Positions 1 through 5,529 of a stretch of 9,860 nucleotides of DNA are shown here, in pieces. How positions within the stretch are numbered: the first letter of the stretch is position 1; the number at the start of each line of letters is the position of its first letter. The notes beneath the pieces were generated by a model. The model ran no database searches. It was given only the letters and a program-made list of their open reading frames with translations, and was not told the DNA's origin. Origin of the DNA: Deltaproteobacteria bacterium (lineage in GTDB: Bacteria > Myxococcota > Myxococcia > SLRQ01); NCBI GenBank assembly GCA_007128675.1, contig SKWY01000490.1, forward strand, positions 1 to 9,860, read 5' to 3'. A program made the translations under genes and the position numbers.

Positions 1-1
1 A

Positions 2-493
2 AAGGATGCTGTAGAGCGCTATGGGAGCGCCGTGTGCAAGCCAATATACACCTCCAAGGCCAGGGGCATGGAGATCATAGAGGCGGGGCGCGATTGCAGA
101 GACCGTCTCGAGGCCTTTCAGCGGAATGGCAACCAGGTCATGTACATTCAAAAGCTGCTTGCTTCTCCCGGCCGAGATCTGGGCGTTGCTTTTCTGGGGG
201 GAGAGTATTTGGGTACATATGCTCGCAAGAGCAAAGGCGCTTGGAATACCACTACACGCAGTGGCGGATCATATGAGCCCTGTGAACCCTCGAGCAGCAT
301 CGTTGAGCTGGCTAACAAGGCACAGGCGCTGTTTGGGCTGGATTTCACTTGTGTCGACATAATGGAAAGCGCGGACGGGCCAGTCGTGTTCGAGGTGTCC
401 GCCTTTGGAGGTTTTCGAGGACTCGAGGAAGCCCTCGGAATCGATGCCGCGGGCCATCTCGCTTGTTATGTGACGGAGAAGGTGTCCCCATGA
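2..493 (+). CDS. RimK-like ATP-grasp ligase, C-terminal part (gene starts left of the window)
   Basis: The reading frame is open from the first complete codon at base 2 to the TGA at 491-493. Only the C-terminal ~163 residues are present; the GTG at base 32 is an internal codon, not a convincing start. Seen: the pattern of a RimK-type ATP-grasp C-lobe, with a GG-x-Y segment (about bases 263-280), a helix leading to a GLDFTCVDIME motif, then PVVFEVSAFGGFRGLEEALG and a closing helix. Enzymes of this fold use ATP to make an acyl-phosphate and ligate an amine, often adding amino acids such as glutamate. The pairing with the HprK-like kinase downstream, overlapping by 4 bp, matches the 'GAK system' ATP-grasp enzyme as I remember it, a family of unknown substrate. 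Odd point: the E-V-N motif whose Asn normally binds Mg reads E-V-S (bases 392-400). The ATP-grasp call is firm; the GAK assignment is less so. Confidence 0.75.
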   Translation, partial: KDAVERYGSAVCKPIYTSKARGMEIIEAGRDCRDRLEAFQRNGNQVMYIQKLLASPGRDLGVAFLGGEYLGTYARKSKGAWNTTTRSGGSYEPCEPSSSIVELANKAQALFGLDFTCVDIMESADGPVVFEVSAFGGFRGLEEALGIDAAGHLACYVTEKVSP

Positions 494-1575
494 AGAGCGA
501 TTCAGCTCTCTCGATTCGAGATCGTCTGCTCGCTCTCGCTGATAGAGATAAGCCTATCGACCGACTATTCGTTCGGTTGGGAGTTTGCACCATCGAGCTG
601 GGCTCGAAATGCGGAGAACTACTGGAGCGACTGCGGCCCTTTGTTCGAGCCTTCGCAACCGAACACGTGACTTCGCCGGACATCAGTGTTCTAGCCGTAG
701 AGAGCCAGCCCCTTCTCTTTGATGTGAACTGGACACCTTTCATTACGAGCAAGGGGAAAGACCGAATCAAAGAGGACTATCTCGATCTGCCGGATGGGCG
801 GATTGTCCGTAAAAGGCAAACCGGTCTGCTCTTCTTCTTTGATCGGCAGCGAAGCTTGGTAGCCGGCCCCTGCTTGGAGAACTCCAGCCAGGTCATCAAG
901 TTCATCAATGGCCTCTATATCCAATGGATGCTCGATCGCGGCGCCTTGCTCTGTCATGCCTCGGCAGTCAGTCTGGGGGATAGAGGTTTCGCGGTTGCTG
1001 GGCCTTCGAGCGCCGGCAAGTCTACGCTGGCCCTGAAAATGGTGGGGCGCGGCCTTTGTTTCGTGAGCAACGATCGCCTACTTATCAAGCGGGAGGCCGA
1101 GGGACCGATGCTCTACGGTGCGTTGGGGCATGCAAGGGTCAACCCGGGAACCTTGCTTGCCGATCCCGTTCTTACAAAACTGCTGCGGGACGACGAGAAG
1201 AATCGGGTGCGCAGCCTTGATTTGGACGATCTTTGGAGGCTCGAGAGCAAGCATGACGTCCTGATCGATAGAGTCTACGGACCCGGAAGGTCCTCGACGA
1301 TAGGAAGGCTGTCTGGTCTGATGATCCTGAATTGGCGGCGCGGCGGTTCCGCGACCAGTTTCAACCTGGTCGATCCGTCGCTTCGGCCTGATTTGCTCGA
1401 GATGGTGTTGAAGCCTCCGGGGGTCTTCTTTCTAAATGATCCCTGTCGAGACTACGACTTCAGTTTGCGCGCCTATTCCAAGCTACTAGAAGAGATTCCC
1501 GTCATAGAGGCGACAGGAGATGTTAGCTTCGAGAGAGCCGCCGAAATGGGGTTGGACCTTTTGAGGGAAGACTAG
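490..1575 (+). CDS. HprK-related P-loop kinase (GAK-type 'kinase B')
   Basis: 361 residues. The ATG at 490 overlaps the TGA of the upstream gene (ATGA), and a GGAGAAGG ribosome site at 475-482 supports it; the frame stays open further upstream but without a comparable site. The N-terminal ~145 residues are not recognised. The kinase core follows: LLCHASAV with His156, a Walker A loop GPSSAGKST at residues 171-179, and FVSNDRLLIK with Asn194-Asp195. This order (His, P-loop, then [D/N]-D about 20 residues later) is that of HPr kinase/phosphorylase. I do not see the C-terminal E-x-R-G-x-G signature associated with the phosphorylase activity of true HprK, and no HPr gene is present, so a Ser kinase acting on another protein or small molecule is more likely. 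The overlap with an ATP-grasp ligase gene suggests the two act in one pathway or complex. The substrate is unknown. Confidence 0.78.
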   Translation: MKSDSALSIRDRLLALADRDKPIDRLFVRLGVCTIELGSKCGELLERLRPFVRAFATEHVTSPDISVLAVESQPLLFDVNWTPFITSKGKDRIKEDYLDLPDGRIVRKRQTGLLFFFDRQRSLVAGPCLENSSQVIKFINGLYIQWMLDRGALLCHASAVSLGDRGFAVAGPSSAGKSTLALKMVGRGLCFVSNDRLLIKREAEGPMLYGALGHARVNPGTLLADPVLTKLLRDDEKNRVRSLDLDDLWRLESKHDVLIDRVYGPGRSSTIGRLSGLMILNWRRGGSATSFNLVDPSLRPDLLEMVLKPPGVFFLNDPCRDYDFSLRAYSKLLEEIPVIEATGDVSFERAAEMGLDLLRED

Positions 1576-1584
1576 AGCTCAATC

Positions 1585-1600
1585 CATGCCGGCCGGCATG
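1585..1600. repeat. Perfect 16-bp palindrome CATGCCGGCCGGCATG
   Basis: This is fully self-complementary with no spacer, 9 bp after the stop codon of the kinase gene. With no loop it is a poor hairpin and no T-run follows, so it fits a dimeric protein-binding site better than an intrinsic terminator. The core octamer GGCCGGCA recurs at 1619-1626, 28 bp on. An ungapped 8-bp half-site is expected by chance about once per 65 kb at even base composition, more often in GC-rich DNA. Confidence 0.5.
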
Positions 1601-1638
1601 ACTCGGTCGCCGTAACGCGGCCGGCACGTTCACCGCAG

Positions 1639-1670
1639 GCCAGGAGGCAATACGCTGCCTGAACTCTGGC
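1639..1670 (+). other. Nested hairpin downstream of the kinase gene
   Basis: The arms GCCAG (1639-1643) and CTGGC (1666-1670) enclose AGGCA (1645-1649) and TGCCT (1656-1660), with a 6-nt loop and an asymmetric internal bulge of 1 versus 5 nt. All ten pairs are Watson-Crick. It could end transcription of the kinase operon, but it is followed by an A-rich stretch rather than a T-run, so it is not a canonical intrinsic terminator. It may instead be leader structure for the lipoprotein gene. Confidence 0.3.
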
Positions 1671-1716
1671 AGAAAGCGAAAAACGGCCTCGTCAACTATT
1701 GCACCGGGGGAAGGCA

Positions 1717-1733
1717 GGACTAGTCTGTAGTCC
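1717..1733 (+). promoter_or_regulatory. Small inverted repeat upstream of the lipoprotein gene
   Basis: GGACTA (1717-1722) and TAGTCC (1728-1733) pair across a 5-nt loop. A CTAGT at 1734-1738 also complements ACTAG at 1719-1723, giving two alternative pairings. It lies 12 bp before the ribosome site of the lipoprotein gene, in the region where a transcript start or operator would be expected. Arms this short can occur by chance. Confidence 0.25.
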
Positions 1734-1745
1734 CTAGTGTAGATT

Positions 1746-1754
1746 GGAGGAGGG
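1746..1754 (+). promoter_or_regulatory. Ribosome binding site GGAGGAGGG that fixes the lipoprotein start
   Basis: This purine-rich run is a near-perfect anti-16S match one base ahead of the ATG at 1756, with its GGAGG core 5 bases away. It selects the ATG over the in-frame TTG at 1744, which would place the Shine-Dalgarno sequence inside the coding region and add four residues (M-E-E-G) before an otherwise typical lipoprotein signal peptide. Confidence 0.7.
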
Positions 1755-1755
1755 A

Positions 1756-3309
1756 ATGAAGCAGCGAAGGATATGGGTGGCCACGGTTTTCACCATTGTC
1801 TTGGTGCATCTACTGATTGGGTGCGACGGTGGGGCCGACGGTCCTACCGGAGATCTGCCGGAAGCAACGGACATAGAGGGCACTCCAAACACGGTTCCCG
1901 AGGGCATAACATCAGAGCGCGAAATAGAGCTGGATCTGTCCGATGTCATGGGTGTGGACTGGATGCGTTTTGCGGAACGTCCAGCGGACCTCGAGACTGT
2001 CGATTGGAGCCCATTCGCGAGTCGCTTGCCCTGGGTCCTGACGCCGGGAGACGGCTCCAAGACCATAGATGGACAGCTTAGGAATGAGTCTGGAGTTACG
2101 ATACGCGTAGAGCTTATTATACAGCTGGCTGAGCACCCACCTCGAGGGCACTTCCTGATCAACGGGGGCTCACTGTACACGGACGAGACTCGAGTAGAGA
2201 TTGACGCCCGACAGATTACGGGCGCCGACTTCATGAGGCTTTCAACCACCGCTGACGGGTTATCTTCAACGGCTTGGACTCAGTTCGTTCCTAGAACCAT
2301 GTTCGAGATTGGCTCAGAGCACGGGCTTCATACTATCCATGGCGAATTCAAGGACGAGTTGGATAGGGTCTTTCAAGCGAGCGCCAGCATTACTCTCATG
2401 GATTCGGTGCCCAGCGGCAGCTTCGATATCGACGGCGGCGCAACTCATACCAACCATCCAGAAAGACTCGTAATCCTCGATTTTTCGAGAATTCGAAATG
2501 CAACAGAGGTTCGCTTGACAAACGAGAATGAGGACCTCGAGAGCGCCGAGTACACAGAGTTGCTCGAAACCATGGAGTGGACACTCTCTCCAGGAGAGGG
2601 GTTCAAGGAGGTATGGGCGGAGTTTCGGTCCCCCCTTGGACCAACGAATGTCAGCTCATCGCACATCATCTACGATGTGACTCCACCTCCCAGCCCAGCC
2701 ATCATGGCGCCAGAAAGAACAGGCAACAGAGCACCAACCTGGGTTTGGTCTTCCGAGGGCGCGAGTCAATATGTATTTCGATTCGATACGGACGAGGAGT
2801 GGGAAGACACGACGGATACCGCCTTCGTCCCAGGCGAACCCCTTACGGAATGCAATCGCGACTATTCTCTCGCCGTAATGGCTGGCGACGAAGCCGGCAA
2901 TTGGTCGGAGGAGTCAATCGCTTCCGTATTCGTGTATTGTCTAGTGGCCGGCGTGGTTTCCTTGCACGACCCTCAGGGCGGGGATCTCTATATTACCTTA
3001 TTGAACGAGCAGGAGTACGAGGAGGATGAAATCGCCGCGGATATGGACCGGATGGCCGTGGTACACGCCAGTGAGGCCCGATTTCAGTTCGAAGACGTGC
3101 CGAACGGAGAGTGGATTCTCTTGGGTTTTCAGGACAACGATGGCAACGAGGAGCTGTCTTTCGGGCTATTTGGTGCTCCTACGGAGCCCTGGGGCACTTA
3201 TGCAGTAGAATCATGGGCCTCGCTCGTCGACTTTTCGGAAGGACACTTCGTAATCGACGGAGATGGTCGCTCCGACATCGAGTTGAGATTGAGTGGTTTC
3301 CACTGGTAG
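1756..3309 (+). CDS. Multi-domain surface lipoprotein with tandem Ig-like repeats and a DUF2141-like C-terminus
   Basis: 517 residues. A basic start (MKQRR), hydrophobic stretch and lipobox L-I-G-C give a lipidated Cys23; Asp24 follows, which in enterobacteria would favour the inner membrane, a rule not safe to apply here. After a linker, three related modules lie at about residues 54-126, 131-217 and 222-310. Each carries [V/L]-x-[L/I]-D, a 'MRF/MRL/VRL' strand and a G-x-G/G-x-H-T-type turn before the last strands. The second and third open with FLINGG and FDIDGG, and the third closes with VTPP, the usual layout of secreted bacterial Ig-like modules. Residues ~312-395 form another beta-rich Ig/FN3-like unit. 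The C-terminus (~396-517) has VPNGEW...FQDNDGNEEL...GAPTEPWG, as in DUF2141, with an acidic loop that could bind Ca. No catalytic domain is seen, so adhesion or envelope binding is an inference. It may form an operon with the next gene. Confidence 0.72.
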   Translation: MKQRRIWVATVFTIVLVHLLIGCDGGADGPTGDLPEATDIEGTPNTVPEGITSEREIELDLSDVMGVDWMRFAERPADLETVDWSPFASRLPWVLTPGDGSKTIDGQLRNESGVTIRVELIIQLAEHPPRGHFLINGGSLYTDETRVEIDARQITGADFMRLSTTADGLSSTAWTQFVPRTMFEIGSEHGLHTIHGEFKDELDRVFQASASITLMDSVPSGSFDIDGGATHTNHPERLVILDFSRIRNATEVRLTNENEDLESAEYTELLETMEWTLSPGEGFKEVWAEFRSPLGPTNVSSSHIIYDVTPPPSPAIMAPERTGNRAPTWVWSSEGASQYVFRFDTDEEWEDTTDTAFVPGEPLTECNRDYSLAVMAGDEAGNWSEESIASVFVYCLVAGVVSLHDPQGGDLYITLLNEQEYEEDEIAADMDRMAVVHASEARFQFEDVPNGEWILLGFQDNDGNEELSFGLFGAPTEPWGTYAVESWASLVDFSEGHFVIDGDGRSDIELRLSGFHW

Positions 3310-3315
3310 TGGTGC

Positions 3316-3344
3316 GCCTCGACTTCTCATTCTCTAACCGAGGC
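3316..3344 (+). promoter_or_regulatory. Possible hairpin that hides the next gene's ribosome site
   Basis: GCCTCG (3316-3321) pairs perfectly with CGAGGC (3339-3344) across a 17-nt loop. The 3' arm contains GAGG (3340-3343), the Shine-Dalgarno sequence of the ATG at 3349. The 5' arm begins 7 bases after the lipoprotein stop codon, inside the footprint of a terminating ribosome, so translation of the lipoprotein would melt the stem and free the site. This would be translational coupling, inferred from geometry only. Confidence 0.35.
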
Positions 3345-3348
3345 ATAC

Positions 3349-3792
3349 ATGGCCGATATCGCCTTTTCTCACTCCATGCCATGTTCGTTGCGTGACTCCG
3401 CGCTCTTTGAGTGGCTGAGGGAGACGCTTCGCGATACCGATCTATCTCCACAGTGGCCGCGCCATTTGAACCGCGTTCGTATTCCAACATTGCGAACCGG
3501 CGAACACTTCGAGGCCGAGTATCGTATGTCACGAATCTCGACGAAGCTGCCCTATGTGGTCGCCGAATTCTTCCCGGGAAGAGGGTTCATCTATGAGCCC
3601 GCGCCGGCACATCCCTTCCGTGGACGCATCCAGGTTAGCGTGGAGGCGAGCCTCGCGGGCTCCATCTTGCAGTGGAGCGGTGTCTATCACACATCGTTCT
3701 GGAGGCCGGAACGAGCCTTCTTTCGGTACTACTTCGAGCCACGCTTCTTCGCACATCTGGAAGACGGACTGCGAAGCCTGGACTCGAAGTGA
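3349..3792 (+). CDS. Small SRPBCC-like (polyketide cyclase/START-fold) protein
   Basis: 147 residues, starting at ATG 3349 with GAGG five bases ahead. No signal peptide or membrane helix, so probably cytoplasmic. Seen: an N-terminal helical part (residues 16-27), alternating beta strands (RISTKLPYVVAEFFP at 62-76, GFIYEPAP, RIQVSVEASLAGSILQWSG at 93-111) and a long C-terminal helix ending HLEDGLRSLDSK. A helix-grip pattern closing on an amphipathic helix with 'GL..L' is typical of Polyketide_cyc2/SRPBCC proteins, which bind hydrophobic ligands; such a small version gives no reaction. It lies 39 bp after the lipoprotein gene and is likely co-transcribed with it. The assignment rests on overall pattern with no diagnostic residues. 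The coding status is better supported than the family. Confidence 0.55.
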   Translation: MADIAFSHSMPCSLRDSALFEWLRETLRDTDLSPQWPRHLNRVRIPTLRTGEHFEAEYRMSRISTKLPYVVAEFFPGRGFIYEPAPAHPFRGRIQVSVEASLAGSILQWSGVYHTSFWRPERAFFRYYFEPRFFAHLEDGLRSLDSK

Positions 3793-3874
3793 TCATTGGA
3801 CTGTGTTTGGAATCGCATCAATGAGTGGTGTCGGCTCCGGTGCTACCGATCCAATACGAAGCATCTATGTCTAG

Positions 3875-3917
3875 CCGCGACGCCGAGTATAGAGCGTGAC
3901 GGGCAAAAAGGTCGCGG
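3875..3917 (+). other. 7-bp inverted repeat in the glnA upstream region
   Basis: CCGCGAC (3875-3881) is complementary to GTCGCGG (3911-3917) across a 29-nt loop. No T-run follows. It may be a structure in the long glnA leader or the end of the preceding transcript. A stem of this size with a large loop can arise by chance in a region this long. Confidence 0.2.
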
Positions 3918-3930
3918 AGTAAGCTTGCTG

Positions 3931-3954
3931 CCGAGAGAAGTAGTGACTACTCGG
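3931..3954. promoter_or_regulatory. Palindrome upstream of glnA, operator candidate
   Basis: AGTAGT-G-ACTACT (3939-3951) is a perfect inverted repeat around a single base. An outer pair, CCGAG (3931-3935) and CTCGG (3950-3954), gives an alternative longer pairing. Its centre is about 110 bp before the glnA ATG, a suitable place for a dimeric repressor or activator. In Bacilli, type I-alpha glutamine synthetase genes are controlled at the promoter by GlnR/TnrA; the sequence here does not match their TGTNAN7TNACA box, so any regulator is unknown. Confidence 0.3.
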
Positions 3955-3987
3955 ATGAAGTACCCATTTGCTTGGATGATTGGATGA
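3953..3987. repeat. Three GGATGA repeats, two in tandem, upstream of glnA
   Basis: TTGGATGA occurs twice head to tail (3972-3979 and 3980-3987). A third GGATGA sits at 3953-3958, abutting the palindrome upstream. The repeats end 69 bp before the glnA start codon. They could be direct-repeat binding sites for a regulator or a slippage product. Confidence 0.35.
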
Positions 3988-4044
3988 AAAGAGCGTCCAA
4001 GAGATGTGCAAGGCAACGCTGTTGGTTGGAATTGAAAATGGAAA

Positions 4045-4052
4045 CGAGGAGG
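4045..4052 (+). promoter_or_regulatory. Ribosome binding site CGAGGAGG that supports the extended glnA start
   Basis: It lies four bases ahead of the ATG at 4057. No comparable site precedes a downstream start codon, so the ~30-residue extension at the N-terminus of glutamine synthetase is probably translated. Confidence 0.6.
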
Positions 4053-4056
4053 CCCG

Positions 4057-5478
4057 ATGGAACACGTTACTAGGCGACCTGAACTCTCGCACCCGAACGC
4101 CGCCCCCACCTCGATAGGCTTTACGGAAGCATCGCGCCTGCCCGATCTCAAGGGGGCGACGAAACGTGATATCTTGGAGCTTGCGAAGAGTCAGAACGTT
4201 CGCTTCCTGCGGCTACAGTTCAGCGACATACTTGGGTTCGTCAAGAATGTCGAGGTGCCGACTGGGCAGTTTGAGAAGGCTCTGGACGGAGAAATCATGT
4301 TCGATGGGTCCTCCATCGAGGGCTTTGTGCGTGTCGAGGAATCCGACATGTTGCTCAAACCCGATTTGGAGTCATTCAGAATCTTTCCGTGGGGCGAGCC
4401 GGAAAATCGAAACGCTAGAATCATTTGCGATGTATACAAGTCTGACGAGACCCCTTTCGAGGGGGACCCCAGGCTCGCACTCAAGCGCGTACTCGCCGAC
4501 CTCGCGGAGATGGGGTACAGCTCCTATGTGGGGATGGAAGCCGAGTTCTTTCTCTTTCAGCGTTCGGCGGATGGCCAGCCAACGGTCACCACCCACGATT
4601 TCGGCGGCTACTTCGATCTCACGCCCGTGGATCTGGGCGAGCGAGCGCGTCGCGACATCGTGAATATTCTCGAATTGATGGGATTCGACGTGGAGGCCGC
4701 GCATCACGAGGTCGCTCCTGGACAGCACGAGATCGACTTTAGATACGAGGACGCACTGGTGACAGCGGACAACATCTCCACGTTCAAGTTCGTAGTCCGC
4801 AACGTCGCGCTTCGCCATGGGCTCCATGCCACCTTCATGCCCAAGCCAATCTTTGGACAGAATGGGTCGGGCATGCACACTCACCAGTCTTTATTCAACG
4901 AGGAAAAAGAAAACGCATTCGATGATCCGAATGGCCCCGAAGGGCTCTCGGACGTGATGCTCCATTACATTGGAGGCCTCCTTCGTCACGCTCGGGGATA
5001 CTGCGCGGTGACGAGCCCCCTGGTCAATTCCTACAAGCGGCTGGTGCCCGGATACGAGGCACCGGTGAATGTGGCATGGTCGCTACACAATCGCTCGCCG
5101 ATGATCCGAATACCATCACGCCGCGGGAAGGGAACCCGACTAGAGCTACGCACTCCGGATCCCGCCGCGAACCCTTATCTGGCGCTGGCGGTTCAGATTG
5201 CCGCGGGCATGGACGGCATACGAGAGAAAATCGAACCTGGAAGGCCGGTCAACAAGAACATATGGAACATGAGCGATCGTGAGCGCCGTCGACTGCGAAT
5301 CGATGATCTCCCTCGGGATCTAGGAGAGGCGCTGGACCACCTGGCCAAGAACAGGGTGATTCAAGCTGCCTTGGGCGAGCACATCTACACGCATTTCATG
5401 AAGAACAAGCGGAGAGAGTGGCAGGAGTACATTGGTCAAGTGCATGAATGGGAGGTGGAGCGCTATCTAGCTTACTAG
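4057..5478 (+). CDS. glnA: Glutamine synthetase type I-alpha with N-terminal extension
   Basis: 473 residues. Catalyses glutamate + NH4+ + ATP to glutamine in the cytoplasm as a dodecamer. From residue ~31 it aligns by eye along its whole length with the ~444-residue Bacillus enzyme. Landmarks: FDGSSIEGFVRVEESDM (82-98), metal ligands Glu161 and Glu163 in GMEAEFFLF, Glu218 and Glu225 in HHEVAPGQHE, His274 in NGSGMH, the NSYKRLVPGYEAP flap (324-336) with Glu334, and RLELRTPDPAANPYL. Arg92 and Glu334 match Bacillus Arg62 and Glu304, which mediate glutamine feedback inhibition. The adenylylation segment (NLYDLP in type I-beta) reads NIWNM around Trp403, with no Tyr, so GlnE control is unlikely. 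Odd: residues 1-30 have no counterpart in Bacillus. A 264-bp leader with repeats precedes it. It converges on asnB, which consumes its product. Confidence 0.95.
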   Translation: MEHVTRRPELSHPNAAPTSIGFTEASRLPDLKGATKRDILELAKSQNVRFLRLQFSDILGFVKNVEVPTGQFEKALDGEIMFDGSSIEGFVRVEESDMLLKPDLESFRIFPWGEPENRNARIICDVYKSDETPFEGDPRLALKRVLADLAEMGYSSYVGMEAEFFLFQRSADGQPTVTTHDFGGYFDLTPVDLGERARRDIVNILELMGFDVEAAHHEVAPGQHEIDFRYEDALVTADNISTFKFVVRNVALRHGLHATFMPKPIFGQNGSGMHTHQSLFNEEKENAFDDPNGPEGLSDVMLHYIGGLLRHARGYCAVTSPLVNSYKRLVPGYEAPVNVAWSLHNRSPMIRIPSRRGKGTRLELRTPDPAANPYLALAVQIAAGMDGIREKIEPGRPVNKNIWNMSDRERRRLRIDDLPRDLGEALDHLAKNRVIQAALGEHIYTHFMKNKRREWQEYIGQVHEWEVERYLAY

Positions 5479-5515
5479 GCCGGCTTCCACTGGGCCTTTC
5501 TGAATCGGGGCCGGC
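5479..5515. terminator. Weak inverted repeat between convergent glnA and asnB
   Basis: GCCGGC at 5479-5484 and again at 5510-5515 can pair across a 25-nt loop, starting directly after the glnA stop codon. The 51-bp gap between the two convergent stop codons must hold the 3' ends of both transcripts. The stem is only 6 bp, GCCGGC is itself palindromic and common here, and no T-run follows on either strand, so terminator function is weakly supported. Confidence 0.22.
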
Positions 5516-5529
5516 AGGAGATGAAAACC

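Noticed and set aside
349..489. Longer start for the HprK-like kinase, adding 47 residues
   Set aside because: The extra residues are Arg-rich out-of-frame readings of the ATP-grasp gene. The ATG at 490 has a ribosome site and the usual ATGA overlap.
345..770. Open - strand frame of 141 codons across the ATP-grasp/kinase junction
   Set aside because: Low-complexity Arg/Ser peptide opposite two well-supported genes; a shadow of their codon usage.
1734..2249. Open - strand frame of 171 codons opposite the lipoprotein gene
   Set aside because: Ser/Arg/Pro-rich composition with no domain. The + strand has a signal peptide, lipobox and repeats, so this is a shadow.
3793..3824. TCATTG/CAATGA inverted repeat as terminator of the SRPBCC-like gene
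   Set aside because: AT-rich 6-bp stem with a 20-nt loop and no T-run; not stable enough to call.
3888..3893. TATAGA as a -10 box for glnA
   Set aside because: No acceptable -35 element 16-18 bp upstream, and the leader would be over 150 nt. Too weak to annotate.
3793..4056. Sigma-54 promoter for glnA
   Set aside because: Looked for GG-N10-GC spacing in a TGGCAC-N5-TTGC context on the + strand and found no convincing match.
4372..4884. Open - strand frame of 170 codons inside glnA
   Set aside because: glnA is unmistakable on the + strand and the antisense peptide has no recognisable motif.
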